Shown here one piece after another: positions 33,199 to 43,728 of a stretch of 64,000 bases of DNA; within the stretch, counting starts at the first letter, position 1, and each line of letters starts with the position of its first letter. A model generated the notes under the pieces. The model searched no databases. It saw only the letters and a program-made list of their open reading frames with translations, and was not told the DNA's origin. Both the position numbers and the translations under genes were made by a program. The DNA is from Portulaca oleracea (Eukaryota; Streptophyta; Magnoliopsida; Caryophyllales; Portulacaceae), in assembly GCA_029582165.1 (NCBI GenBank), contig CM055876.1, forward strand, positions 22,716,817 to 22,780,816, given 5' to 3'.

Positions 33199-33317
33199 TA
33201 AATTGAATTTTCACTCAATTAACAATCAGCCACAAGCTCAAATAACTGTCACTCATGATTGGATATCTGTGTTCAGTAGAGCACCAGGTTGGTTAGAATT
33301 GGCTGCATATGGAAGTT

Positions 33318-33436
33318 CTAATTGGGTTGAATCTGCAGGAGGTGCCATGCCTTGTCCATAAGGGCATTGTCGCCAAAAAATGCAGCAGCAAATGCTGCTT
33401 CACGTCTCAAACTGAGTGGGATCAAATTATTAATGT
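33318..33436 (-). pseudogene. Unidentified exon-like fragment
   Basis: It follows a good acceptor (ATTTGCAG) and encodes NNLIPLSLRREAAFAAAF then FGDNALMDKAWHLLQ, ending at a TAG. The amino-acid composition looks like a real protein, but I do not recognise the family. It is not in phase with the upstream NC2-alpha-like exon, so it may derive from another gene. Confidence 0.4.
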
Positions 33437-33844
33437 CTGCAAATACGGAAAACCAAATTAACTAGATGTGAATTTTAAAGAACAGAGAACAAAGAAAACC
33501 GATGAGATGAAAAACAACCAAGCATTTAAGCGAGTTAAAAAAACATGGAATAACATTGCAAATGGTATAGGGGAAAACAGATGTCAAAAAACATGGAATG
33601 CAGTAAGATATAACATGTTGAATAATAAAAAAGAACACGCATAATGGAAAAAGGAAATACCATGTTGCTCTTCTTTAACACATCAAAAGTATCATGGTAC
33701 TTATGAACAACTTTTCTGGAAAAAGGAAATATCATTCGAAGAATAATGGAATAAATAGAAACTAAATCTACCATAAGAGCATCAAATAGAAGGGACTATA
33801 GGAACAAGAAAACTAGACTACCCAGGACATCATTTTACACTAAC

Positions 33845-33966
33845 CTTCTCTTCACAACAGCTCGATCATCATCAGCAGCAACATGGTCAAAATGACCATA
33901 ATCTGGAACCTTGCCCACAACATCCTTTAGAAAACCAAACATGCTGAGCTATGTATGCAATGCTTT
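33845..33966 (-). pseudogene. NC2-alpha / DRAP1 (NF-YC11-like) exon fragment
   Basis: Between an acceptor (GAGTGCAG) and a donor-like GTTAGTG, the minus strand encodes FGFLKDVVGKVPDYGHFDH then VAADDDRAVVKRR. This resembles the segment just after the histone fold of plant NC2-alpha (Dr1-associated corepressor), by memory of the family. Upstream codons read KHCIHS in another frame, as expected for the preceding helix with a one-base shift. It is a single isolated exon and so a pseudogene piece. Confidence 0.55.
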
Positions 33967-36540
33967 CTGCACTCAATCAAGAATCAATTAGTTGAACAAG
34001 ACTGATGATTTAATTTAATTTCTCATGGAGTATGCAATTTCTCATGGAGTGAGCAATATTCACTCCAGGTAACCTCCTCTCATGCCTAATGGAAAGAAAA
34101 AATTCAAAATTTTATCAGATAATTGAATATAACATCCAGCCCTTACAGACTTCAATCATTTTAGTAACCTGACTAATTTAATTTGCGATAAAGACAACTC
34201 AAAATGTTACCAAGTCTGCGGTAAAGACAGTAAAAGACCTGAGCTTTTTCTTGTTTGCTTCAAGATCCTGGCCCGTTTCAGATTTTACTGCCCCGTCAAA
34301 TCAAATTGCAACTAACTCATTAAAAACCAATGCAAAATCTAAGTCCGTCAATTTATATACAAGGATTTCTAGAGGAACTCTCATCTGTCACACACTTGAT
34401 TGCCTTTTCTAACAACTTAAATCCCCGTCAAAAATACTCAAGATTTAACCAAGATCCCAACAATTTGGAGAAAACAAGGAGGATAAATAAAGAAACCTAG
34501 CTTTTTCTCTGGTTTGCTTGAACAAGCCTCACCCCTCACATTAGGCCATTTCTGAAAAAATTGTTACCAACCTATTAAAAGTCGCCAAGATTTAACTCAG
34601 AACATCCAATTAGAGCCATAAAACAAGAGAAAACCCCGAGTTCTTCTCTGGGTTGCTTGAAGAAACCTCACCTATCTTAAATTTTGATGTATCCATTGAT
34701 AAATTATCAGGAATCCATCAGAGAAAAAAATATTCTTTCTACCACTACCACTACTCCTACTCGAGCCTTCGTTTGCATTTTCCTTAAACATAAATAACCA
34801 AACTCTAGAAAATCATCCATTGATCTATTCAAAATCATACGAAATCAAATGCAAAGAAGATATAAAATATCTTAGGAGGTTTAAATATATGAACACTTAA
34901 TGTCAGGTAAGGTAAAAATTATTTCACAAATGTGGTGTGTGTAAAAATTATTACCACAAATGTCAAGTAGGGTAAATGTAATTTACTCCTTGAAAAAGGA
35001 TTAATATTGTAAGGATACACGGAGAAACCTAAGAACACACAAGGACACCAGAATAAACAGAAGTACGAAACAAAAAAATGTTTTGTTTTTGCAACATACC
35101 AACAACATAAACAATATAATATGACCCCTATTACATCAGGAGAAGGCTGAAATATGCTAAAAAAACCGAATAGAGGCATTGATATATATAAAGTTGAAGA
35201 AACTCACTAACCAGTCAAGGCACTAGCATCTGATGCAATTGATGAGCTAATTGTAAAAACCACCCTATCTCAAACATATCCTGATTAATGGAAATTACAA
35301 GTGAACGGAAGGGAAAATCAAAGGTGGAACAGTTAATAAAAACTTGACCAAATATCCCAAAATTAAGGATGTAAAGAACGCAAATGAAATAGGCATTAAA
35401 GAAACAGAATAATTAACGCGGAATTGTGGCTTTAATCATATGGTCCAGTAACAATGCCAAGGACTAATCAAATACAAAACAGAGAATTATGTGTCAAATG
35501 CCATTTGATTACAGCAATTGGCCAACTTAATTAGCAAGGTTATTGTGAAATTAAGTACACTACTGTCAATATCTAGGCAAGCCTTAGCTGTCTACTGAGG
35601 CTTCTTTATTTATCAAAAATCACAAAGGCTATATGCAGTGAGGGGGCAAAACGAATTCTTAGTGTGACCAGACAAAAACTACTCATAAGATCCTCTAACT
35701 CATGAATACACCACAGTGAAGTAGGGGGCATCATCAGTATTCAGGCAATTGAGCACAGATCAAAAGTAAATCAATGGTGTCGGGGCCACTGAAAACATAA
35801 ATAATTCAGAATTCATACTATGGCCCAAAGTACTGCACGCTAGAAGTTTTCCCATAGAGAATGGTTGTTTTGTTCAGGGCATTCAGATATAAGCCACCGG
35901 ATGGGCCAACATACACATCACCCTCTCATGAATCAGAGACCCAAGAAACAGATGTGATATCCAGTCACCTTTTGTGTAGTTAATCTCATTTAATAAACAC
36001 ATTGGAATGTATGATCACATAGTCAGTCATTGAGAAACATCTCCATCAGTTAATCTCATTTAATAATGAGCATCCAGGATTGTCTGATTGCATCTTAGAA
36101 GACAAATGATTTCGTAACAGACAACAATTAATAAATTGAATTTATAGTGAAAAAACTGCTGGAAAGATGAAAACTTTTTCCAAAGGAATACAAATGCAAC
36201 CAACTTCAAGTCTTCAACCCATATCATGGTACAGATTTATTTTTCCTTGGAAATCAATCTTTCATAATGTAAGATTTTACACACATATGTACGCATGAAA
36301 AAGAATCAAAAGAACCAAATATATTACCACCCCCCCCCCCCTCCCAATTTAGATATGAACCCTATATACAATAAAAATGAATAGATCACCTCAGTCTAAG
36401 TCGCAAAGTCCATGGTGAGGAGAGTGCAAATCAACAATTAAACCCCATGTTGTGAGACGTGATATCCAAAACACTAGATCTTATCTGCATCCTTCTGAAC
36501 TTCGGAGATTACCAAAAATCACAAAGGCTTCTTTATTTAT

Positions 36541-36822
36541 CCCCAATTCCTGCGCAAAAGTCTGCAAAAACTGTCTGGAAAAAACTAGCGGAACATCGTC
36601 GGATAAAACTGCAATGCAATTCATCGCAGATTACCAATTAGCCAATGCCCTAACAACCAAAAATCACAAAGGATAGACATAAACTGATGCTAATTAAGCG
36701 TCGAATGCATTGAAATTGGAGTGGAGACAAAGTGAGAGTTCTAAGGATAGAATGTGGCGATACTGCTCGATCTTCTGTCGCTGATCGGCCATCGCGGAGG
36801 CCGTTGTTAGGGGGCTTTCCAT
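36541..36822 (-). pseudogene. CSN4: COP9 signalosome subunit 4 (CSN4) gene fragment
   Basis: ATG 36822 starts MESPLTTASAMADQRQKIEQ then YRHILS, close to the plant CSN4 N-terminus, after which the frame loses similarity and stops at 36694. A second piece, 36608-36541 after the acceptor GCATTGCAG, encodes LSDDVPLVFSRQFLQTFAQELG, the next conserved CSN4 segment, and then ends. The intervening exon part (the segment leading to FIDH) is not found. CSN4 is a PCI-domain subunit of the COP9 deneddylase. Here only about 50 of roughly 400 residues remain. Confidence 0.75.
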
Positions 36823-37248
36823 GGTCGATTTCGGTGAGATTTCTGGATCACAAACCCAGATGTTTAGGAAGTCTACAGTGTTCAGGCCGTTGTTAGGGCG
36901 CTTCCCATCGTTGGATGCAACCACCATCATCCCCACTGACCACTCTCTCCCCCTGTCTCTCCTTGTTTGCCTGCATCAGTTCAAGCGATCGATCGAAGGA
37001 AAAGAGGAAGAAGGGGTAATCTCCTTCGTTTTCTGTTTGTATATTTCATGAGCCAACAAAAAGAAGAAAAGAAAGAATGAGAGAACTGGAGGAATTCAAC
37101 ACTACTGATGTGAGAATGAGAGAGACGAGAATCTTGTGACAGTCAATTAAGGTTTCACTGAAAATTAGGAGGGAAAGTGAGATTTTAGCTAAGACTCTCC
37201 TCCTCACGAATTTTAAACTATACTTTGTATCAATTTCCCTGCCTAATA

Positions 37249-37518
37249 CCAACATAAATAAATTATTAAGGAAAAAAATGTTGGTAATAAATCTATAATG
37301 CCATCAAAAATTTAAGTGTTGGTAATGTAATATTAATACCAACATAAAATTTTTGGTTTGATGGTAAAACACTCGCATTACCAACAGATAATATTGTTGT
37401 TGGTAATACAGTAACAATACCAACAATTAATGTATCTGTAGGGAAAAAGATAGTTTTACCAACAGAAAAAATATCTGTCACTAGCAATCCGTTGGTAAAA
37501 GCCCATTTTTTTGTAGTG
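37249..37518 (-). mobile_element. CACTA-like transposon terminus with subterminal repeats
   Basis: The minus strand starts CACTACAAAAAAATGGGC, matching CACTA (En/Spm) ends. Over the next 270 bases about nine copies of TACCAACA/TGTTGGTA occur in both orientations, typical subterminal repeats. The opposite end is not found in the window. It cuts into L's 3' LTR. Confidence 0.7.
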
Positions 37519-37931
37519 CGTGACCACGGTAAAAGTGACCGTGACCACGGTCTAGTTCGGGTGCAAGGCCTCTTCACTTTGGTCTTGGCTCCATCATACC
37601 GTGGCTACGGTCGATGTGACCGTGGCCACGGACTCTCTCGACCACAGTTCCCTTCAGAGTACTCTTCAGCCATTGCCTCCGCTTCCGCTGCCTTTCGACA
37701 TGACCGGCCCTTCTGATCCTCTGCCTTTGACACGACCAGGGCTCGGGAATCTTAGGGAATCTCGGGATTCCCAAGATTGGTGCAAAATTGGCCCATTTGG
37801 AATCGTTTTGAGTGAAACCCTTCAGAAACTACAAAAGTAAAAACGCATTAAAAGTTATTAAAACAAACTTCGAAACAAGTCAAAAGCCTAAGGATTTAGG
37901 TTGTATTTAGACACGAAATCGGGTTTAAACA
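37519..37931 (-). repeat. 3' LTR remnant of L (413 bp)
   Basis: It matches the right end of 51274-53205 (from about 52800) and ends GGGTTTAAACA. Palindrome copies lie at 37519-37632. The left part of the LTR was lost at the CACTA-like junction. Confidence 0.9.
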
Positions 37932-37968
37932 CCCCCCCACACTTAAACCTTTGCTCGTCCCGAGCAAA
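37932..37968 (-). promoter_or_regulatory. 3' polypurine tract of L with adjacent hairpin
   Basis: The minus strand reads TTTAAGTGTGGGGGGG just before LTR TGTTTAAACCC. Upstream is a 7-bp hairpin TTTGCTC-GGGAC-GAGCAAA (37950-37968). This is the same architecture as K. Confidence 0.75.
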
Positions 37969-39219
37969 ACAAAACAAAACAAAACAAACTAACACAAACT
38001 CCTCTGTCGTGGGAGAGAAACGAGTGCATTTAGCGTATGCACCAAGCCCTTTGAACCCCCCGGCAGCCCGGGTGGACGAGATGGACTCGTGAGGGTTTGT
38101 AGCGGCTGTACCCACAAAAGCCAAAGAAGAAGGAGAGAGGGAAAGTGAAAACAAAACCGAAGAAAACAAAAAGAACGAAAAACAAGGGCTATGATTCGCA
38201 AGATCTCGCAATCCAAACTAAGGAAACGCGATTAAACCTCCCAAAGTAACCGTTAAGAGCATCTCACAAACACCAAACTCAGAAAAAGGTCGACCTTGAA
38301 GATTTTTGACTCCTTACACCCTGTAACAAGCGAAACCCCCAGCAAAAGCACAACAAGGGTTTAACGGGAATCAAGAGACTTTAAAAACTCGCACCCGAGT
38401 TTGAAGCAACGAAACCACCAAGAGGAGTGTTGCCCTCCCTCGCATTTGGTCGCCCTTGGCTTGTTGAGGGCCGTAGGTGATGCAAGGGGAGGCCCCGCTC
38501 TCTTTTTAGAAGCAAAACTCTTTTTTTTTTCTTTTTGGTTTTTAAAAGTCGGTATTAGCCTTACTTTCGGGAATTGGACGACCCATATAAGGGGTATACC
38601 CTCCCAACACGGTCTTTTCCATACGCCTCTCCATCGCAAAGCGATATAGCAGGAGGGTTAAGAGGTATCCAGTGCCGTACCACGAATACCGGGCCCGTGT
38701 AGGTTGGCTAAGTGTATGGTGGTTAATGTCTTCAGCGACACGCTCCACTTATTCAGGTTATTATGTCTTATGAAAGCTTTCTTCTTTCTTTTTTTTCTTT
38801 CTTTTCTTTTCTTTTTGCACTTTTTGCTTTTGCTAAACGAGAAACAAAACAAACTCACACACAAGCCTTTAGAATCTCCGGGTTCCCAACAAAACGAGAA
38901 AGGAACGGGAGTCTCACAAGACACTTAATGAAGGGAGTCTATTAAGGATAAGTCTCGACTAGAACCCGAATTAGGGTAGAAAAAAAATGCTTGAACTGAT
39001 TACTTTTAGAAAGAAGTTTAAGAACGGCTTCTCAACTTCGATAACGAGATCCAGGAAACAAAGCAAAAAAAAAAAAAAAAAGAAAAGAAAAACGAAAATG
39101 TTTTCACTCCCTTTTTTCTCCATTTTCACACAAATTTTTTTTTAAAATTTTAAGCAAAAACTAGGAAACAAAGAACGAAACGACTAGGTGATCTACCCTT
39201 GAAATAGAATATCTCCCCT
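37969..39219. other. Non-coding 3' region of L
   Basis: It contains A- and T-rich runs (38520-38545, 38780-38830, 39066-39082). Small frames here on both strands lack family signals. No gene is supported. Confidence 0.65.
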
Positions 39220-39269
39220 CCCCCCCCCCCCCACACACACTTAAAACCCCACAATGTCCTCATTGTGGG
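39220..39269 (-). promoter_or_regulatory. Second polypurine module of L (G13 plus hairpin)
   Basis: The minus strand has a 9-bp hairpin CCCACAATG-AGGA-CATTGTGGG (39248-39269), then TTTTAAGTGTGTGTGGGG and a 13-G run. It repeats the arrangement of 37932-37968, 1.3 kb from the 3' LTR. Confidence 0.7.
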
Positions 39270-40152
39270 AAGGTGTCGCAAGAAAAGGGTAGAGAGCCTA
39301 CAAAAGACAAACAAACAAAACAACTAGCCGGTAAAAAATGGTGGCGACCCGAGCCCACACGGCTCCAACAGCAATCGAAATCCCAACACAGACACTCATA
39401 GGGGTTCGCCACCCAAAAGAAAACCAAGCACGCGACGGATCATGATAAGGATTCACATAAAAAGAGTAAGGTGGAAAGATATTACCTCAACCTTTTCATA
39501 AGCGTTGAAAATAGCGATTTGAAGTCGTCGTTCAAGAGAGTCAGAACAATGTTAGAATAAAAGACGACTTTATAACTATAGAATTCGCATGCGAGACCAA
39601 AATCAAAAGAAAGGAAGATCTAACTTAAGAGATTATGAAAAGAAATTGAAATGATGAAAAACTGAAAATATGAACAATATATACATTGTCAGTGACTTAC
39701 CTTATCCCCGAATCTCACTGGTTGAGGCGGGAAATAAGGGTGAAACTCGATATGCACTAACCGAAATAACTAAATCATTGCATTCATCACAAAAACATTC
39801 GGTTACATCCATCAATGCCCAAGATACAAAAGAGAAATGCTGAAACAACAGTCGAACCCACCAAAAACAACCGACAAACAACCATAAGACATCCATCAAA
39901 CAACCAACCAACAACCCTAAGACAACCATACATGACAAACCAACAAGACAAGGAAAAACTCGAGCAACCTAACCAAACAATCCCCAAAAAAAATGCGAGC
40001 TGATGCCAAAAGAAATCGACAGACCAACAATCCAAAACCACCAGACATCGCAACTCCAAAACCCCGAAGAAGCACTCCCCCACACTTATACTTCATAAAA
40101 TAAAGTAAATAGACAATGATAAAGGTCAAGTGGGGGTGCTTACAAACGGTCC
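39270..40152. other. Non-coding stretch between env-like gene and second polyG module of L
   Basis: I see no domain signals. Minus-strand frames 39702-39938 and 39787-40083 (Cys/Val/Leu-rich) are complementary to an A/C-rich plus strand and overlap one another. Confidence 0.6.
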
Positions 40153-41507
40153 TCAAGCGGACCCTCCCGGCGGAGAACGGGGTTGTAGGTACGATTGGAT
40201 GCTAGTCAGCGTTTCCTGCTGGATTTCAAGCAATCCTTCCAAATTTTCGATCAATAGCTGCTGGTTTTGGATGAGCTCCCGTTGGACTTGGAACTCATCA
40301 TGAAGCTCCTGGACTTATTCGCTGATGTGCTCAAAAACGGCGTCCCGTTGTTGAATCGGCTCGGCTTCATCCCCTTGTACTTGTTCACCTCCTCCTTCTT
40401 CTTCTTCCTCTTCTTCTTCTTCTTCCGCTCGATCCCCGGGATCACCACCACAAATCGATTCCCAAAGGTTTGGCCGCACGACCAATTGCGCTGGTCAGAG
40501 ACATCTAGGCGTTGTTGGGCATTATCGTCGCCCAAATGGATCACGACGCTGTGGGGTTCGTTCCCGTGACGGTATAGTGTTCACGTCTTGTGCTTCTCCA
40601 AGAATTCCATCTTTCGTAGGCGAACACCATCGATAGGATCGGGGAAAAAATGAGGAGTCCACTTGCTCAGATAGGACTCGAACCCTTGCTTCCTTAGGAA
40701 ATGGGTGATAACGTGACCCATACCAATAGTCATGTTCCGGGTTTCGAGACTTATTTCCCGAAGGCAATGGAGAATGCACGAGCCAGTGTTGACCCGGCGA
40801 CCGTGGATTGCATTTAAGGGGACGAAGAGGTCGTCTTTCCGAATGCTTGAACGCCCGGCGTCACGGCCAAAAACAGAGTTCGAGATGATGCGGTGGAAGA
40901 TGCGGACGCTCATATTACAGAAATACCTCGCCTTGGAGTTGCTTGGGCAATAGTATTTTGCTCGTTGCGATCGAACCCTCGGGTAACGTCTCCAAAGAAG
41001 TGAGTGCTTTCATAGCTTCTTGTTCATCGAATTTGACGCACTCCCCGTAAGGTATGCCGTCCTCGGGAAGGCCTAGAGCGTTGCATAAGTCCTAGAGCGT
41101 ACACTCAACTTCCTTTTTGTTCACGAGTATGAAAAGGAGGCGTTGGATGTGCCATCTTCCTTTACCACCAAAGAGCTGAGGAACTCGAGCACCGGTTGCT
41201 CAATGATCGGTTCATTGATTGTGGTGAAGACTTCCCATCCCATGACTTTGATGGAGTCCATGCTCGGTTTACAGAAAACATCCCTTGCCGTCTCCTCATG
41301 ATAGAGATCCGGAGCACAAATTTTTCGCTTCTTTAGCCTCTCATACCGGGCCTTGTGCATATCGTCCCGAAAATTGACCTTAATTTTCGGGTCGCATTGA
41401 ATAATCGAGGCCGGCTGACCCTTGTACCGAGTTTTATCGGGCTCAGCCGAGGTTGATGGGGCGGGGGTTGATTCCGGTTCGGTTCGGGAACGTTTCCCTC
41501 GACCCAT
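40153..41507 (-). pseudogene. Athila ORF1/env-like protein of L (multiple frameshifts)
   Basis: ATG 41507 starts MGRGKRSRTEPESTPAPSTS, a basic/Pro-rich N-terminus as in K. The frame holds KARYERLKKRKICAPDLYHE and MGWEVFTTINEPIIEQPVLE, and shifts near 41125. The frame 40913-40581 holds SVRIFHRIISNSVFGRDAGR and MTIGMGHVITHFLRKQGFES. A later frame has a poly-Glu stretch and a coiled-coil-like tail (LIQNQQLLIENLEGLLEIQQ) ending at 40153. These blocks match the Athila ORF1 family. Function unknown; it cannot be translated as one protein here. Confidence 0.8.
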
Positions 41508-42660
41508 TGGATACTCTGCAAGAAAATCAACCACCAGACACCGAAACGCAACACAACCAATACCCACAAATCCCGAGTAACACGAGTTCACAACCAACCA
41601 CAAGATTCAATCCCAAAAACAAGCGATACACTCCCAATCTCAACGATATCAACCAAAAACTCAACTCCAAACTCAATCAATTCATCCAACCAAACCCCAC
41701 AAGCAATTTCACCAAATTCAACCCAAATAAACAAGAATTTTAGTATTTAAGCACCAATAAATTGAGGAATACCTGGATTGAAGTGATGGGGAACTACTCT
41801 TGCTAATTTCGACCCCCACAAGCAATAAGAGACCTGAAATTTGCTTGAAGAAGACCCGAAAATGGCGAGCGGCGCAGCTAGGGCACGGTATTCAGGAGAG
41901 ATGGAGAAGAAATGGAGGAATTGGCGAGAGATTTGTCAAATTTTGGAAGGGAATCGGTGTTATAGGGTTTTAGGGAGGTTTTCGAGTGTGAGGGTGAGGA
42001 AGAAGGTGAAAGAGAAATGAGGGGAAATGAGATTGAAGTCCCGACATATCGTAGTTTTTTCGACAGACCGTGGCCACGGTCCATTTGACCGTGGGCATGG
42101 TGTGATTCGGGTGAAGGAAAAAGAAGGGAAAAAGCAGGGCGGAGACCGTGGCTGCGGTGAACCTCACCGTGGTCACGGTGATGTTCGGGACTAAAATTTC
42201 CACGAATCATTGCTGCGATTATACCGTGGCTGCGGTGACTTCCACCGTGGTCACGTGACCTTCGGCCTGGGTAAACTAGGAGCAGCTTTGAGTACGCTGA
42301 CCGTGGCTGCGGTGATTTCCACCGTGGGCACGGTCCCTTTCGGTCCATCTCCAGCATCTACAAGGCTCAAATCTTGGAGAAAAAAAAACGTTAAGTCCTA
42401 AAATCTACCCTCTTGTCATCCATTCCCTTTTCTTTTTCGCTCAATTATCATTCAAGGACACTCTCCAATCGCTCAAGAACACTTTCAAACGCCGACTCTC
42501 ATAGAAGCACTCACGATTTTTTCTTCTATTCAAACTTTTCTGATTTTTTTTTCATTCATTTAGCTCAAGAATCTTTTCTAATAAGATAAAACAAAGGAAC
42601 AAGAAAGGCACAAAAATAAAGGAAATAAAAATGAAAGAACGAAAAATTGAAAGAAAAACA
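41508..42660. other. Spacer of L between integrase and env-like gene
   Basis: Non-coding, A/T-rich at both ends, with a GC-rich palindrome array at 42066-42334. Minus-strand frames 41878-42357 and 41970-42203 are simply the array translated. Confidence 0.7.
42066..42334. repeat. CCGTGG-CCACGG palindrome array in L's spacer
   Basis: At least eight copies of ACCGTGG-N-CACGGT or close variants occur in pairs (for example 42066 and 42088, 42147 and 42166, 42223 and 42242, 42299 and 42320), the members about 20 bases apart. Confidence 0.85.
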
Positions 42661-42739
42661 CTAAAAGAGGGGGAAGTAGTTCATACCTCTCCCGGGTGCT
42701 TGTTTTGTAGGTCCTAGCTCGACCTTTTCCGATGATTTT

Positions 42740-43728
42740 CAATCTCCAAAATCCGCGAGGTATGTCACAACCGTCCAGACATATTCCTCACCCATGATGT
42801 ATGGTTTGAGTTTCGATGAGTTTGCTTTGAAACACTTTCCTTGGGCATCTTTCAATTCAACTACTCCGGCGGAAAGAATTCTCACTATTTCGAATCCGGA
42901 CCACCGTGATCTCAATTCCCAAAGAACAACTTTAGCCTTGAATTGAAAATGAGAACCCTATCGCCTACCACAAACTCACGTCGGTTCAACCTCTTGTCAT
43001 GCCATGCTTTCGTTCTCTCCTTGTAGATCTTGTTGTTCTCATATGCATGACGCCTCAACTCCTCAAGCTCTTCTAATTAAAATAACCGACTACCTCCGGC
43101 CGCCTTGAGATCGAAGTTCAACTTCTTGATTGCCCACATGGTTTTGTGCTCAAGTTCTACGGGGAAGTGACACGCCTTCCCGTAGACAAGACAGTAAGGA
43201 GTAGTGCCTATCGGTGTCTTGAAAGCGGTGCGGTATGCCCACAAGACTTCATCCAATTTTTCTGCCCAATCTTTCCTTGAAGAGCTAACCGTCTTCTCTA
43301 AGATCTCCTTGATGGCACGGTTGGAGATTTCCACTTGACCTTGTGTTTGTGGATGGTAAGGAAGTCCCTTCTTATGCTTGATGTCGTACTTCTCCAAGAG
43401 AGACTCGAATCTCTTTTCGATGAAATGGGAACCGTTGTCTCTAATGATGACCTGTGGAATGCCAAATCTTGGGAATAGGGTCTTTTTCAAGAATTTTGAA
43501 AAGGATTTCCCATCGCATCTTACACATGGTAGGGCCTCGACCCACTTTGTGACATAGTCTACCACCACTAGGATGTATTGGAAAACCCCTTGACGACGGG
43601 AAAGGACCCATGAAGTCCAATCCCCACACATCGAAAGCTTCCACCTCAAGAATATAGTTCAATGGCGCTTCATTCTTCCAGGAGATGTTACCGGACCTTT
43701 TACACCTATCACATTGCTTGACATGCAT
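42740..43728 (-). pseudogene. Integrase of element L (frameshifts, stops)
   Basis: Zinc finger cysteines are in NMHVKQCDRCKRSG (near 43728). The frame shifts near 43590 into 43649-43077, which carries the core: [14 protein letters not shown] (Asp), [10 protein letters not shown] (Asp), [17 protein letters not shown] (Glu) and [20 protein letters not shown] follows KAAGGSRLF at 43077, the [15 protein letters not shown] and [12 protein letters not shown] segments continue past it, and another stop comes near 42920. The catalytic triad is present but the protein is broken in at least four places. Confidence 0.87.

Larger units (their letters stand above)
33199..37518. other. Non-LTR region with host gene fragments, ending at a CACTA-like terminus
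   Basis: About 4.3 kb without retrotransposon sequence, with intron-like AT-rich DNA. I recognise pieces of two plant genes and one unidentified exon-like piece, all on the minus strand (listed separately), and a CACTA-type end at the right. The remaining parts (33967-36540 and 36823-37248) hold no gene I can support. Three decayed copies of a TTTTTCTCTGGTTTGCTTGAA-like stretch lie at about 34250, 34500 and 34650. Confidence 0.6.

Noticed and set aside
36330..36342. Poly-C run that might be a polypurine tract
   Set aside because: It has no LTR edge, primer site or retrotransposon coding sequence beside it.
39702..40083. Cys/Leu/Val-rich minus-strand frames considered as a membrane protein of L
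   Set aside because: They overlap in two phases, are opposite an A/C-rich strand, and lie past the env-like coiled-coil end with no conserved block.
41878..42357. Minus-strand frame of 159 codons with repeated DRGHG/HGSHRSHG
   Set aside because: It is a translation of the palindrome array. Similar frames appear at every array in any phase.
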